Assembly (NCBI GenBank): GCA_038025085.1
Contig: CM076139.1
Coordinates: 22,275,307 to 22,339,306, forward strand
Length of the DNA stretch: 64,000 nt
DNA from: Tetragonia tetragonoides
Lineage: Eukaryota; Streptophyta; Magnoliopsida; Caryophyllales; Aizoaceae
Direction: 5' to 3'
Part shown: piece by piece, positions 11,343-22,179 of the stretch
Layout: each line of letters begins with the position of its first letter
How positions within the stretch are numbered: the first letter of the stretch is position 1
Translations under genes and position numbers: made by a program
Notes under the pieces: generated by a model
Seen by the model: only the letters and a program-made list of their open reading frames with translations
Told to the model about the DNA's origin: nothing
The model's database searches: none

Positions 11343-14098
11343 TCAACCAGAATCATTGCTGTCAGCCTCATCGTCAATGGACGGCTCCTGACCATAGTTC
11401 CCGGTCGAATAATGGAGAGAAGAGCTATAAATGGGCCTACTGTTGTCAGGCCTCATATCCCGCCCATCATATGCCGGTGCACGCATAGGGGTACCTGCCT
11501 AAAGCACCGCATCAAAGAAATTCTCTGTGGCCTGACTGGCGAAGTCCATGGCCATATCCTGATGCGAAGGCCCAGCATAGGGCATATCCCATCCAGGGGC
11601 ATTCGCCCAATCTCCACTCGAGGGCATAACAACGGGCCTACTATCAAGAGATGGCTGGAAGCCCGCGGGAGAGAACATCTCAAGAATGTATGGTACAGAA
11701 GGGCCAGGCGCCTCATCAACAGGAGGCCTGGTCACCACTACAGGAGGAGAACGAGCAACAGATGGCCGGCTCGCTGAAGAAGCCATCGTAGCAGAAGAGT
11801 AGCGAGGTCCCACCGAAGATGAAGACTGGGACATCTGCAGATAATCCAAGTTAAAATGTTAAGTTAAGCACCTGACTTAGCTAAACAAAAAGAAGAGAGT
11901 CTACTCACATCAACGGTCTTGGATCGATAACTCTTCCCCTTGCCCATCACTCGACCATAGCCCTTCTTCAGCAAGTGAATAAGCTTGAATATCTGAGAGG
12001 TATGCTCCCGGTTCAACTACAAAAGAGAGAGCCACAAGACAAAATCAACACCCAAAAGCAAACACAAACACAAGAAGGGATAAAAAGGAGCTTACCTCAG
12101 TACAACCGTCGGGCAAAGGCAAGCCCTCCACAGCCTCTCCATCAACCACGTGAAAGGGGAACTCCTCCACTATATGTCCCCCACTCTCCCCAATGTACCT
12201 CACCTCATTGGTCGGCAAGGTCACACTTGGGGGCTAACCCCGAGGAGCTCTAGAATGAGACCTCCTAGGACCCTGAGGAGCTAGACGATTCGCCTGCAAG
12301 ACACAAGAGGTCAGTATATCACACATATAGCTAAAAAAGGGAGATAAGTTTCCTACTTCAGAAGTAAAGTCCGGCATCAAACAGTCCAAGCAGTAAGCCA
12401 GGTATACGGCCGTGCGGTCCAAGCCAACAACCTCCGGAATAAGAAACTCCTGCACCGCCCTACCACGGATCACGACTCCCAGGTCCCGCACACTCAGACC
12501 CCGCAGATAGAACATGGTCAAAGGAGGATGATCCGGAACCAAGTGACTACCCAGTGAGGGATAGACCAACCGAGTCAAGCGTTCCCCCAAATACCATACA
12601 AATCCAAATGGCCCCTCAAAGACCACCCGCAGAAAAGACACTCTAAAGGACTCCGTGGTAATATTGGGTGAAACCCCGGGAATATCATCAAAAGCAGACC
12701 AAGATACCTGCAAATTACCAGCTCAAAAGTTCATTCACACCAAATAAACCAAAAAAAAAATATATGTGTACAAGTCAACAACCACATACCGTAGATGCGG
12801 CACGACTCTCGAAGAGAGTCCGAAAATGCTCCAAAGAGGTAAATGGATGGGTATCCCTACCAACCCACCGTGAACCTAAGGGGAACATCCTCAAACCAGG
12901 ACGGTGAGGACCAAAAGCTGGAAAGTACTCAAAGAACCACAGCTGCCCATACAAGCAAACAAATAAGCTCCAAATCCAAAAACATGTGCGCACAAAAGAA
13001 AGAAAAGCGGAATATATGAGAGCCTACCTCCAGTATCCTCCATGGACAAGTGATAGATGTCCTGTCACTCGTCTCCTTAGGCCTACAAGCCCGACGGCAC
13101 CACTTCACCAAAGAAGCATAAGCAGCGGCACCAAGGTTGTACTCATGAACCTTGGTCAAATCCTCCAAGCATGTCAAGAAATCGACTTGACACACGCTCT
13201 TCTTCCGAGCAAAGATCGTCGACCCCAGCAACCAAGTCAGGAAAATACGAGCCCTCTGCTCCTCGGTAAGTCCCTGCTCCGCCACGGCCTCCCACAACCG
13301 CGCCAAAGAAACCCGATCCTTATCAAAGTAGATGGATACAGGCCCGTAAAGCTCCAGCAAAGTATCACTCCGCCGCCGGTAGCTCGCATCGTACTGAATA
13401 CGACGCCCTCTAAGAGACAACCCCGTCAGCACAGCAAACTGATAAGGGGTGGGGAACATCTCTCCCACAGGTGTATGGAAAGTGTTCATGGTATCCCAAA
13501 ACCTCTCCAACAAACCCCTAGCAATAATCCTAGAATCCCCCAAGTGACACTCAGGGATGACAATCAGAAACTCATCAAGACCCGAGCCCAGTACTAAATT
13601 CCTGGCCCCCTCCGAAAAGGTCCCCAACATCATAGTCCAATGGGAGGTAGTCCCATGAGCCTGCAGCAAAACTCCGACACCCTAGCCGACAAACAAACTT
13701 TCCTCAACACCCCATATACTACAAATACAGCTAAAATAATTCCACACAGATTATATACAGCTGACCACCAATCTAGTACAAGTCCCAATTTGTTCGTGTG
13801 CCAAAGCACTAACAGTTCCAATTTTCAGCTCAAATATACTGAACAAGAAAAAAAAGAGAGACAGAAAACATACCAGCTCTAAGTTAGACAGATGACTCCG
13901 TCTATCCGGCAACAGAACACCGCGGTTCCAAACTCCAGGCGGGCGCCAGTCCAACCGCATAAAAGAGTCCTGGTATAGTCGAGCTCCGTCTGCATGGTTA
14001 GTCGGAGGTGCTCTAGTAGAAGCTAACCGGGTGCGGAAAAGGCTCCGGTTATACTCCTCATCACTGATAGGACGCTTTCTTTTGTCTACGGGAGCCAT
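11343..14098 (-). pseudogene. Antisense seven-exon plant mobile domain (PMD) gene inside the retrotransposon
   Basis: Seven minus-strand exons join with canonical GT-AG ends: 14098-13874, 13660-13028, 12942-12790, 12707-12357, 12293-12096, 12016-11909, 11834-11343. Each exon length is a multiple of three, so every intron is phase 0. The joined frame has 720 codons. Exon 2 contains FHTPVGEMFPTPYQFAVLTGL and exon 3 starts LWFFEYF, matching the aminotransferase-like plant mobile domain (PF10536 type), which is found in host MAIN/MAIL proteins and in transposons. The C-terminal exon is Ser/Pro-rich. Two TAG codons (12234-12236 in exon 5, 11499-11501 in exon 7) break the frame. Coding and splice sites continue past the first one, so they are probably decay (CAG to TAG fits), although an early natural end is possible. 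The gene is opposite in strand to gag and integrase. Confidence 0.8.
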
Positions 14099-14123
14099 GA
14101 GAACACAATGGAGTTTTCTCTCT

Positions 14124-14263
14124 CTACAAGTGGGAAAATAAAAGTTTCAGATTCGCAAGAAACAAACACTCATTCAACAATGCAACTCAAAATTCAGCAA
14201 CTAGGCGGAAAAATAAGCAAGTTCAAGACAAAAACCGAGGAAAACGGTCAAGAATCGACTTAC
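14124..14263 (-). other. Probable 5' UTR intron of the PMD gene
   Basis: On the minus strand GAG|GTAAGT at 14266-14258 is a strong donor and CTTGTAG at 14130-14124 an acceptor, leaving 25 bases to the ATG at 14098. The proposed leader exon would lie at 14264 to about 14380, just below the palindrome at 14400-14415. This is inferred from splice consensus only. Confidence 0.4.
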
Positions 14264-14399
14264 CTCAGGCAAAGTGGAGCACTCAACAATGGGGAAGTTT
14301 CGACAATAGCTCGACGAAGAAGGACGGCACGCGAAAAAGAAAAAAAAATCCCTGAAGCCATTTTATTCGGTTCAAGCCCGCACCACATAGCGCTGGCCT

Positions 14400-14415
14400 G
14401 GGCCGCTAGCGGCCC
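14400..14415. promoter_or_regulatory. Perfect 16-bp palindrome upstream of the PMD gene
   Basis: GGGCCGCTAGCGGCCC is its own reverse complement. It sits about 300 bp upstream of the PMD start codon and matches the core of the LTR palindromes. It may be a promoter element for the antisense gene (inferred). Confidence 0.5.
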
Positions 14416-14708
14416 TGGGCCCCACTGCTGACCCACGGCCCCTTTTTCCAGTCCGAAGTTTGTTACTTCAGTTCATTTTACGGCAAAAATCAGTACCAAG
14501 CGCGCGGGAGCAAAGCACTCTGGCCCACAAGTTCAAATTCGACAGTTGGCCTATTTTACGGTACCAACTTTCTCAGGTACAACTAACCCGTTTACTTTTG
14601 CAGGTCCCAGGTACTGAAGCCCGGATCTACACTGCGACTACTCTTACCGCCCGGATCGCCCAAAAATATTTTAAGCCCGGAAAACCTATTGGCCTTACTA
14701 ATCATTAC

Positions 14709-14930
14709 AAATTTTTGGGGTCAGTCCCTCTGCGATGTTTACAAACTTTTGGGGTGAGTCCCTCTGCGCTTTTACAGATTTTTGGGGTCAGTCCCTCTGC
14801 GATGTTTACAAATTTTTGGGGTCAGTCCCTCTGCGCTTTTACAAATTTTTTTGGGGTCAGTCCCTCTACGAGGTTACAATTTTTTGGGGTCAGTCCCTCT
14901 GCGAGGTTACAAATTTTTGGGGGTCAGTCG
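14709..14930 (+). repeat. Short tandem repeats in the 3' region of the Tat-like element
   Basis: About six copies of a roughly 36-bp unit with core TTTTTGGGGTCAGTCCCTC. Copies differ by a few bases, and degenerate copies continue to about 15000. The reading frames across this stretch are artefacts of the repeat. Tandem repeats just before the 3' LTR are a known feature of Tat/Ogre elements. Confidence 0.85.
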
Positions 14931-14999
14931 AGGACCGCTTAAGCTATTGCGGTTAAACCTTCCCTTCTACGAGGTTACTTATTTTTGTGACAGTCAATG

Positions 15000-15501
15000 A
15001 TTGCTTAAAACTGCTGCGGTTATACTGTCCATTATTTATTTTTTATATGTTTCAGTCAATGATTGCTTAAGCTATTACATTTAAACTGTTCAAATGTCCA
15101 AACCACTTTATGGCCGATTATTTTTAATTGCGCTTATCTCGTTGACTTTTTCGTTTCTTATAGACAGGGATGGGATCTCGACATCCGCCGAGCAGTGTTT
15201 AGTCACTGTTTGGCGAAGCACTCCGCGTTGATCATTCTCAAAGTATTACTAACTTTTTCATTCACTCTGAATACAGGTCCCAAGCAGACGTTTAGACCAT
15301 CTACGAGCGTTGTTCTATCCTGCTAACATAACCTTTATTTTCTCTTATGTTCACATAGATGAAATCTTAGCACACTACGAGCGTGTCCCAACTCAGCTTT
15401 GTCTTCATATGCATGCATACTGTACACTCTCACACACCATGCGCACATCCTGCATGACGCCTTCGGAGTACTTTGATCTTCGCTTTTACTCAAGCTCGAT
15501 C
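15000..15501 (+). other. 3' untranslated region of the Tat-like element
   Basis: Non-coding sequence between the tandem repeats and the purine tract. It contains two diverged copies of CAATGATTGCTTAA (14994 and 15057). Nothing else is recognisable. Confidence 0.4.
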
Positions 15502-15515
15502 AAAGTGGGGGCTTC
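15502..15515 (+). other. Polypurine tract of the Tat-like element
   Basis: AAAGTGGGGG followed by CTTC ends directly at the TGTAGACGCC start of the 3' LTR. Plus-strand DNA synthesis would be primed here. A similar arrangement borders the minus-strand LTR at 27872. Confidence 0.75.
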
Positions 15516-15869
15516 TGTAGACGCCAAAAAAGCGTCTTCAGATTTCTACGCAAAAGCCCGATGATGAAAGGAGTAATTTATAAACTTGAACTGCTATTTT
15601 TGCTTTAATAGTTAAGATAAGGTCTTAGGTTTTTCCTCCAAACACTCCTTCATTCCATTTCATTCAGAAGCCCCGTTCAAGAGCTTTCCAACGACACATC
15701 TCACGCCTTTTTCCGACCCCTGGTCGCCAAGTTGCGATTTAGGGGTAGAACCGTCTTTTACCGTCCAAGGGTAAAACGGTCTTTTCATATTTTTCAGAAA
15801 ACAAAAATTCCTCCGGAAAATAAAATTAGACTGGATGACGTCATTATGACATCCAGCTGGCTGCTGAGA

Positions 15870-15911
15870 GCCGTCAGCGGCCCTGGAATAAGTCCCAGGG
15901 CCGCTAGCGGC
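15870..15911. promoter_or_regulatory. Long GC-rich hairpin in the LTR promoter region
   Basis: The arms are GCCGTCAGCGGCCCTGG (15870-15886) and CCAGGGCCGCTAGCGGC (15895-15911). They pair at about 15 of 17 positions around an 8-base loop. Another diverged copy (GGCCGCTAGCGGC) follows at about 15960-15972. The solo LTR keeps the same hairpin at 21347-21390. It lies about 150 bp upstream of the TATA box. Confidence 0.6.
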
Positions 15912-16059
15912 GATGACAAGTTTCCCAAGGCCACTAGCAGCTCTGACAAGTTTTTCAGGGCCGCTAGCGGCGCTGACCCTTCTTCGGGCCCAGCTGATTT
16001 TTCAGGCCTGTCTCGTTTTTCAGCTCAATTTCTGCCGTCCAACCCTACTTCCCCACGCC

Positions 16060-16067
16060 TATATAAA
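16060..16067 (+). promoter_or_regulatory. LTR TATA box
   Basis: TATATAAA within CGCCTATATAAACAACCC. It is conserved in the solo LTR (about 21251-21262, minus) and, as CTATAAATA, in the 25.8-kb and 62-kb fragments. Transcription of the element would start about 30 bp downstream. Confidence 0.65.
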
Positions 16068-16866
16068 CAACCCTTCACCCTCAGTTCAAAACACACAGTC
16101 TACAGTTGACACCCTCATTGACTCTGAGCTTCTCCCTCTTTCTTCCATAAACAATTCTATTCTATTCTCGAGAGTATTGACACCGAGCTCCCCCCGCTTT
16201 CTTTACTTGAGATCTATTTTTACTATTCTTGCCAAATATAGCCTACATTCCTGAGGGCTTAAATTAAATTAATTACTTAATTGTTTATTTTCTAGTAGTC
16301 ATAATGTTGATATCATGCTAGTACACGTTTTTTATCGCTTCCTAAATATTGTCTGTCTAGTCGTTGTGCTGCCCAATTTGCCAATCGAATGCATGTCTAA
16401 ATAAGGGTCAATAATAAATGTTGTGATGCTTGTGATGAACCAATTAATAGTCTAAGTCTAGGTTGTTAATCCGGTTTTGCATGGGAATTATGTCTTTAAA
16501 TTATTAAGCAAACTTGAGTTAGTAGAGGTCGTCATAAACGGGCGAGTTGGGTGCCTAACATTTTCCCTCCTCGTACCTTCGCCCCCGAACCCTTTATTCT
16601 TGGGTACTCATATGTTCTATATGAGCGGGAGTCTTTCTAAAAACATGATTAGTTCACTTATCGCGCTATTGGGTTGTTCCTTCGAATTGTCCCTTCGATA
16701 AAACGCCGATAGCAGATTTGTGACCTCTTTCATGGTTTTTATTCAATTCAAGTTTCTTCAAAAGCTTTTCTAACTCGATGGTCCCTTGAACTTATCTAAA
16801 GCCCCCAACTTACAAATTTTCTATAAGGACGCACTCCGTGGGCCGTAGAAATCCTGGGTCCTTACA

Positions 16867-19800
16867 ACAAGAAACCATTTATTAACTTTGGAGAAAATCG
16901 TATCATATTAGTCTAAGATTTCTTCTTGACGCTTGATAGCAATATAAAAAACAGTAGACAATAACATCAAAACCAACAGACAACAGCAACAACAACATCA
17001 AAAAACATAACAGGAAACCATTTATTAACTTTGGAGAAAATCGTATCATATTAGTCTAAGGTTTCTTCTTGACGCTTGATAGCAATATAAAAAACAGCTG
17101 AGACCAACATCAAAACCAACAGACAGCAGCAACAGCAATAGCAGAAAACATAAAAGGAAACAATTTATTAACTTTGGAGAAAATCGTATCATATTAGTCT
17201 AAGATTTCTTCTTGCTAAAGGTTTTTCTTCCAAGACAACTTTGATAAACATGTAAAACCTATATAGCAGCAAAATGGGAGAAAAAAGACAACAAAATGCC
17301 ATGACTGAGAGCATTAGTTCATATAAGCAGAATCCTAAATGGCTAAATGACAATACTTAGGATGAGAAAATTCCATTAGTGTCAAAGTCTAAAATCCCTT
17401 CCTCACCTTCAAAACATGTACCAGCAAACTTCTAGGATCAAACAATGATATCTACAATCCCTTTCCCGCCTTGCAACCAAAACCAAAGAAGCCATTACAA
17501 ATGAAACCTACATCAACTTTTACCTACAATTCGTTCTCAGTCCTCACCAACTACGATGCCCAACAACCAAGTAGTCTGTAGCTTTTATTGCATCTAGTAG
17601 GCAGTGTAACCACCATCAATCAACATATAGACTATAACCCAAGTTTGTTTACATCCTATCATAGAAGCTACTATTATACTCCCACACTCTACAATATGTA
17701 ACAACCACATACTATAAGACTTTTTTATGTGTAATACAATTCACCTATTTATGGATCAAAGCGCCATCCCAATGAATCTCCAAGCATTTTCCACATCAAA
17801 AACATTGAAACAGATAAGGGGATATAAGCACCCGAACATTAGATTCATCAATAATTTGCCAAAATATGAGAAAAATAAGGTAAACTAATTTTCAAAAAAA
17901 AAAAGCAGGAAAAAAGAAGAGAATCTATTAGAACATCCAGATTTAGAACCTCCACCACTCACAAGTCACGATCTGTTTCGTGAAAAACAAACAATATATA
18001 GTAGTACAAACATTCCCTAGACAGTGTAGCAAGACAGAAACAATTATGCAAGCTGGTAATACTTGTAAAACAAACCTACAACTAGAAGTCCAGAAGCATT
18101 TGTCCTTTAGATTAAACCCTAATTTTCTACCTTAATTCCCTTATCATCTATGTTTATTATGAGCTCAAGATCATGGTAAAATCATTGTAAAAAAATAAGA
18201 GAACCAACAGCTCATACATTCAGAACGCCAAACAGTTTATGACAGCTCACAAGTTTAGGTTTAGACTACTTGATATCCTAGGCACCTAAAGCATGTGACC
18301 CAAAAATGATCTAATTCACTAATCCCTTCACTTAATCTGTTTATATAGAAACTAGGAGCTGACAGACCATTTTACAGGTGTAGATACAAGTTCGTTCCAG
18401 GCAGCATGGAGAACATGTATGAAACCTGATTAGGCCTTGGGTGAATGAACCTCTCCAATTCTAAGGAATTATATAAGGAGGGAAATCAAGCGCACATAGG
18501 TGTAGGTACAAGTTAAAGGGTCAAGAGCTATACACACTTGTCATGGATATTTATCGAAAAAAGGGGAAAAACAATACACACATTCCATGGATGGATCATG
18601 TTCTATGAACGGATGAACCTGCTACTTCTGTACAGTGCAATGCTAAGTCCGTTTGGAGGGTATGTACGCAACTATATGCTTTTCATATAGCCAAGAAGTC
18701 TGAAATGGATTTATGCTAATACTTTGAAAGGTAAAATTTATCGTACACACATGGACTTCTCTTGGCGAGCGAGGGCTGACAATACTTGCATTTAAGCTAC
18801 TGTGTTGTTTTCTGAAGTAACACAGTTCCAGTAATTTTAAAGCATTCCCAATGTATTTGATGTTTCACTTAATTGATAGTAATCACATATATCGAAATGA
18901 ATAGCCTTATTTATTTATTTTTATTTATAATAAGACAGTTAATGTACCATAGTAACATGACACAAACACCAAGAGACATACTGCATCAATTACAAGAATA
19001 GATTATATATGACTGATCAAAACATTCCTCGCAACTTCATATTTTTTCAAGAAGTTACTGTAAGCCTGCAATGTTATATGCTAAAAGAGCAAAAGGAGAC
19101 AACCTAACTCACAAATAAAGTCACAAACTCAACAAATAATAGCAGACCAATTCAAATGCATTTATTCTCATCAAATTGTAGAACTCAATTTAAAATTCGT
19201 TCTGCTCCAAACATAAACCAGAACCAACTAACGAAATCAAACAACAAAACAACAACACACCACAATTTATGAGAGATTGAGGGGAAGAGAGAGAGATACC
19301 TGAAAACCCTCCATGAGCAGAAAAAGGAAGCCCATGTTTCTGATTGCAGAACCACCCAAATTTCAGACCTATTTCAAATTGTAGGAATGAGTAATTCGAT
19401 TTAGAAATTGCAATTCACAATTAAAATAATTTGAAACCCTAATTTCGTACCTAATTGAACCAAAATCACTAGATCTCCATCAAATTTTAAAACCCTAAAT
19501 TGAAAATTGAAAACACATCTAAACCTAAATTGAACCAAAAACACAGGGTCACAAGTTTTCGCACAACAAAACCCAAATGACCAAAAATTTCAAAATGTGA
19601 ACTGTTAACCTCTTCAATGCGAAATCCGTAGCAAAGTCAGAATCTTACCCAGTAAGAGTGCTTTGATTCCTGGGCTTCAATTTCTCGAACTAAAACTCTT
19701 CAAACCAGAAGAAAAAGATCAGAAAAATCCCAAGTTCACGCATGAGTACAGATCTGGAGAGGTGAGAAGCGCGACTGAAGGCAATGAGATCCGAAGGAGT

Positions 19801-20229
19801 GACGCTGGCAGTGGTGGATTTGGTGATGCGGCCTTGATGGTGTCATGGCGGAGAGAGAGAGGACTTGAAAGAACGAACCTGGGTAGAAAAAAGTTAAGAA
19901 CACCAAAGAGCGTTCAATTAGCTGCTTGCTTTTGGCCTTTTTGTTTTTTATTATATATACAAAGTCGGTTTTCACATTAAACCGACTTCATTGGGTTGTC
20001 TCCAAATATGGGCACGCCCCATCGGTTTCTTTTGAAAACTCGACGCGATAACACGGGTTACAACATCGGTCATTTCAAGAAGCGACGTTGTATGTGTGGT
20101 TCTCCCATTTACAAACTACGTTGTAGGGTTTGACAGTATTTACCATTAAGCCACCGCGTCATATATGATATCGGTTTCTTTTCAACCGACGTTGTTTGGC
20201 CGACGTAGTACCTCGTTATTGTAGTAGTG
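16867..20229. mobile_element. Right part of a second CACTA element
   Basis: The right end reads ATTGTAGTAGTG, the inverse of a CACTACTACAAT CACTA terminus. It is preceded by subterminal AACCGACGTTGT / ACGTCGG motifs in both orientations (about 19980-20215), followed by TAG. No CACTACTACAA left end is present. The Tat-like element seems to have inserted in this CACTA element, so its left part lies beyond the window. The interior shows no transposase; a stretch near 19270-19660 looks like non-coding gene-derived sequence. Confidence 0.65.
16871..17215. repeat. Three tandem copies of a ~143-bp repeat
   Basis: Copies start at 16871, 17013 and 17157; the last is partial. The shared core is CATTTATTAACTTTGGAGAA followed by a TCATATTAGTCTAAG segment. 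Copies are more than 90% alike by eye. They begin within five bases of the LTR end, inside the target DNA. Confidence 0.85.
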
Positions 20230-20431
20230 TAGTTAGAGCATTTTGATCCATTGTCTACTTTGATAGTTTTTGGTAGAAGAATTTTATAACAAAGTGTTCT
20301 CAATTTTGTTACTAAAAAGCTAATAATGTTTCCTAAGCACTCGGTCAAATATAGATAAAAGTACATAGTATGACTAATCATAATAAGTAGAACTGTAATG
20401 CAACAAACAATGTCATTTAGGGGTAGATACC

Positions 20432-21745
20432 TGTAAGGACCCGGGATTTTCGTCCAATCCTTTTCTTACGAAGTGTATTGGTTTCCACGGAGTGCGTCCT
20501 TATAGAAAATTTGTAAGTTGGGGGTTTAGATAAGTTCAAGGGACCATCGAGTTAGAAAAGCTTTTGAAAAGGCTTGAATTGAATAAAGACCATGAAAGAG
20601 ATCACAAATCTGCTATCGGCGTTTTATCGAAGGGACAAACCGAAGGGACAAGCCGAAGGGACAACCCAATAGCGCGAAAAGTGAACTGATCATGTTTTTA
20701 AAAAGTCTCCCGCTCATATAGATCATATGTGTACCCAAGACTAAAGGGTTCGAGGGCGAAGGTACGAGGTGGGAAGGTGTTAGGCACCCAAATTGCCCGT
20801 TTATGACGACCTCTACTAACTCAAGTTTGCTTAATAATTTAAAGACGTGATTCTCACACAAACCGGATTAACAACCTAGACTTAGACTATTAATTGGTTC
20901 ACCACAAGCATCACAACATTAATTTTTAACCCTTATTTAGACATGCATTCGATTGGCAAATTGAGCATTACAACGACTAGACATGCTTGAAAAGACAATA
21001 TTTAGTAAGTAATAAAAGACGTTATTCTAGCATGGAATCTACATTATGACTACTAAAAAATAAACAATTAGGCAATTAATTTAATTTGAGCCCTCAGGAG
21101 TTTGTACCTGAACTGTAGGCTATATTTGACAAAAATAGTAAAACAATATCTCAAGTTTGGAAGAAAGAGGGGGAAGCTCGGTGTTAATACTCTTAAGAAT
21201 AAAGGTTGTCAACTGTAGACTGTGTGTTTGGAACTGAGGGTGAAGGGTTGTTTATATAGGCGTGGGGAAGTAGGGTTGGACGACAGAAATTGAGCTGAAA
21301 AACGAGGCGGGCTTGAAAAATGAGTCGGGCCCAAAGCAGGGTCAGCGCCGCTAGCGGCTCTGGGACTTATTCCAGGGCCGCTGACGGCTCTCAGCAGCCA
21401 GCTGGATGTCGTCATTTATGACGACATCCAGTCTATTTTTATTTTTCGGAGGAATTTTTGTATTCCAAAAAATATGAAATGACCGTTTTACCCTTGGACG
21501 GTAAAAGACGGTTCTACCCCTAAATCGCAACTTGGCGACCGGGAGTCGAAAAAGGCATGAGACGTGTCGTTGGAAAGCTCTTGAACGGGGCTTCTGAATA
21601 GAATGGAATGAACGAGTGTTTAGAGGAAAAACCTGAGACCTTATCTTAACTATTAAAGCAAAAATAGCAGTTCAAATTTATAAATTACTCCTTTCATCAT
21701 CGGGCTTTTGCGGAAAAATCAGAATACGCTTTTTTGGCGTCTACA
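20432..21745 (-). mobile_element. Solo LTR of the Tat-like family, TSD ATACC
   Basis: A 1314-bp reverse-oriented copy of the LTR at 15516-16866. It starts TGTAAGGACC and ends GGCGTCTACA on the plus strand. It is flanked on both sides by ATACC (20427-20431 and 21746-21750). No internal sequence is present, so it arose by LTR-LTR recombination. Confidence 0.95.
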
Positions 21746-21750
21746 ATACC

Positions 21751-22179
21751 TCTAACATTTATAGAGGCTTCACAAGCCAATGAATGACTTTTCTTTTTTT
21801 TTGTTTTGTTGTCAAAGGCTAATACACGGCCAGTGAATAACTATTACCATGACTTGAGGGCATCCCTCCCCCCAACATTTTAATATCTTCCTTAAACAAA
21901 TTAAGAGTCAGACTATGAATGAAAGAAACCTCTCCAAATCCCTCATTGGTGTTGTTTCAGTTTCTTTACCAATTAATGATAAAATTAGCACCGAAAAAGA
22001 AAAAGAAAATTATTACAGCAAAGTTAAAAGTAAGGCAACCCATCAGAAAATTTTAAATTAAAAAAAAAATAAAAAGAGTTGAAGTTTCTCGTGCATCGCA
22101 TGGGCATGCACACTAGTAGTTTTTAACAATGCTTTGTAGCTCCGGTAGCTAGAATATGATGTTGTTAAACCCTTTCTTA
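21751..22179. other. Unassigned sequence ending in a Helitron-like 3' terminus
   Basis: The stretch has no reading frame. At 22090-22117 it carries GTGCATCGCATGGGCATGCAC followed by ACTAGT. That is a stem (GTGCAT/ATGCAC) close to a CTAGT end, as in Helitron 3' ends. The 5' end of such an element was not found. Confidence 0.4.

Larger units (their letters stand above)
1..16866 (+). mobile_element. Tat-like Ty3-gypsy LTR retrotransposon lacking RT-RNase H, 5' LTR cut by window edge
   Basis: Only the last six bases of the 5' LTR (CTTACA) are in the window. They match the end of the 3' LTR at 16861-16866. A primer-binding site, gag, protease, integrase, two antisense genes, a tandem-repeat 3' region, a purine tract and a 1351-bp 3' LTR follow in order. 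The gag-protease style (DNG protease motif, C-x2-H style zinc knuckles) and the tRNA-Arg-like primer site fit the Tat/Ogre branch of Ty3-gypsy. RT and RNase H are absent, so it would need help in trans. A CACTA element is inserted at 1193-4564. The TSD cannot be checked because the left flank is outside the window; the right flank begins ACAAG. Without the CACTA insert the internal part is about 12 kb. Confidence 0.9.
15516..16866 (+). repeat. 3' LTR of the Tat-like element
   Basis: 1351 bp, starting TGTAGACGCC and ending GGTCCTTACA. The end matches the LTR remnant at 1-6. A reverse-oriented solo copy is at 20432-21745, with partial copies at 25332-26373 and 61908-62836, which together fix the family boundaries. 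It contains a hairpin (15870-15911) and a TATA box (16060-16067). Confidence 0.93.

Noticed and set aside
11412..13597. Plus-strand frames of up to 203 residues
   Set aside because: They lie opposite the exons and introns of the antisense PMD gene and show no domain.
14460..15000. Frames of 72-160 residues with repeating GVSPSA/GQSLC patterns
   Set aside because: Produced by the 36-bp tandem repeat and open in all three frames; not a gene.
22090..22117. CRISPR or tRNA-like hairpins
   Set aside because: The short stem with a CTAGT end fits a Helitron terminus; no spacer arrays or tRNA genes are seen in the window.
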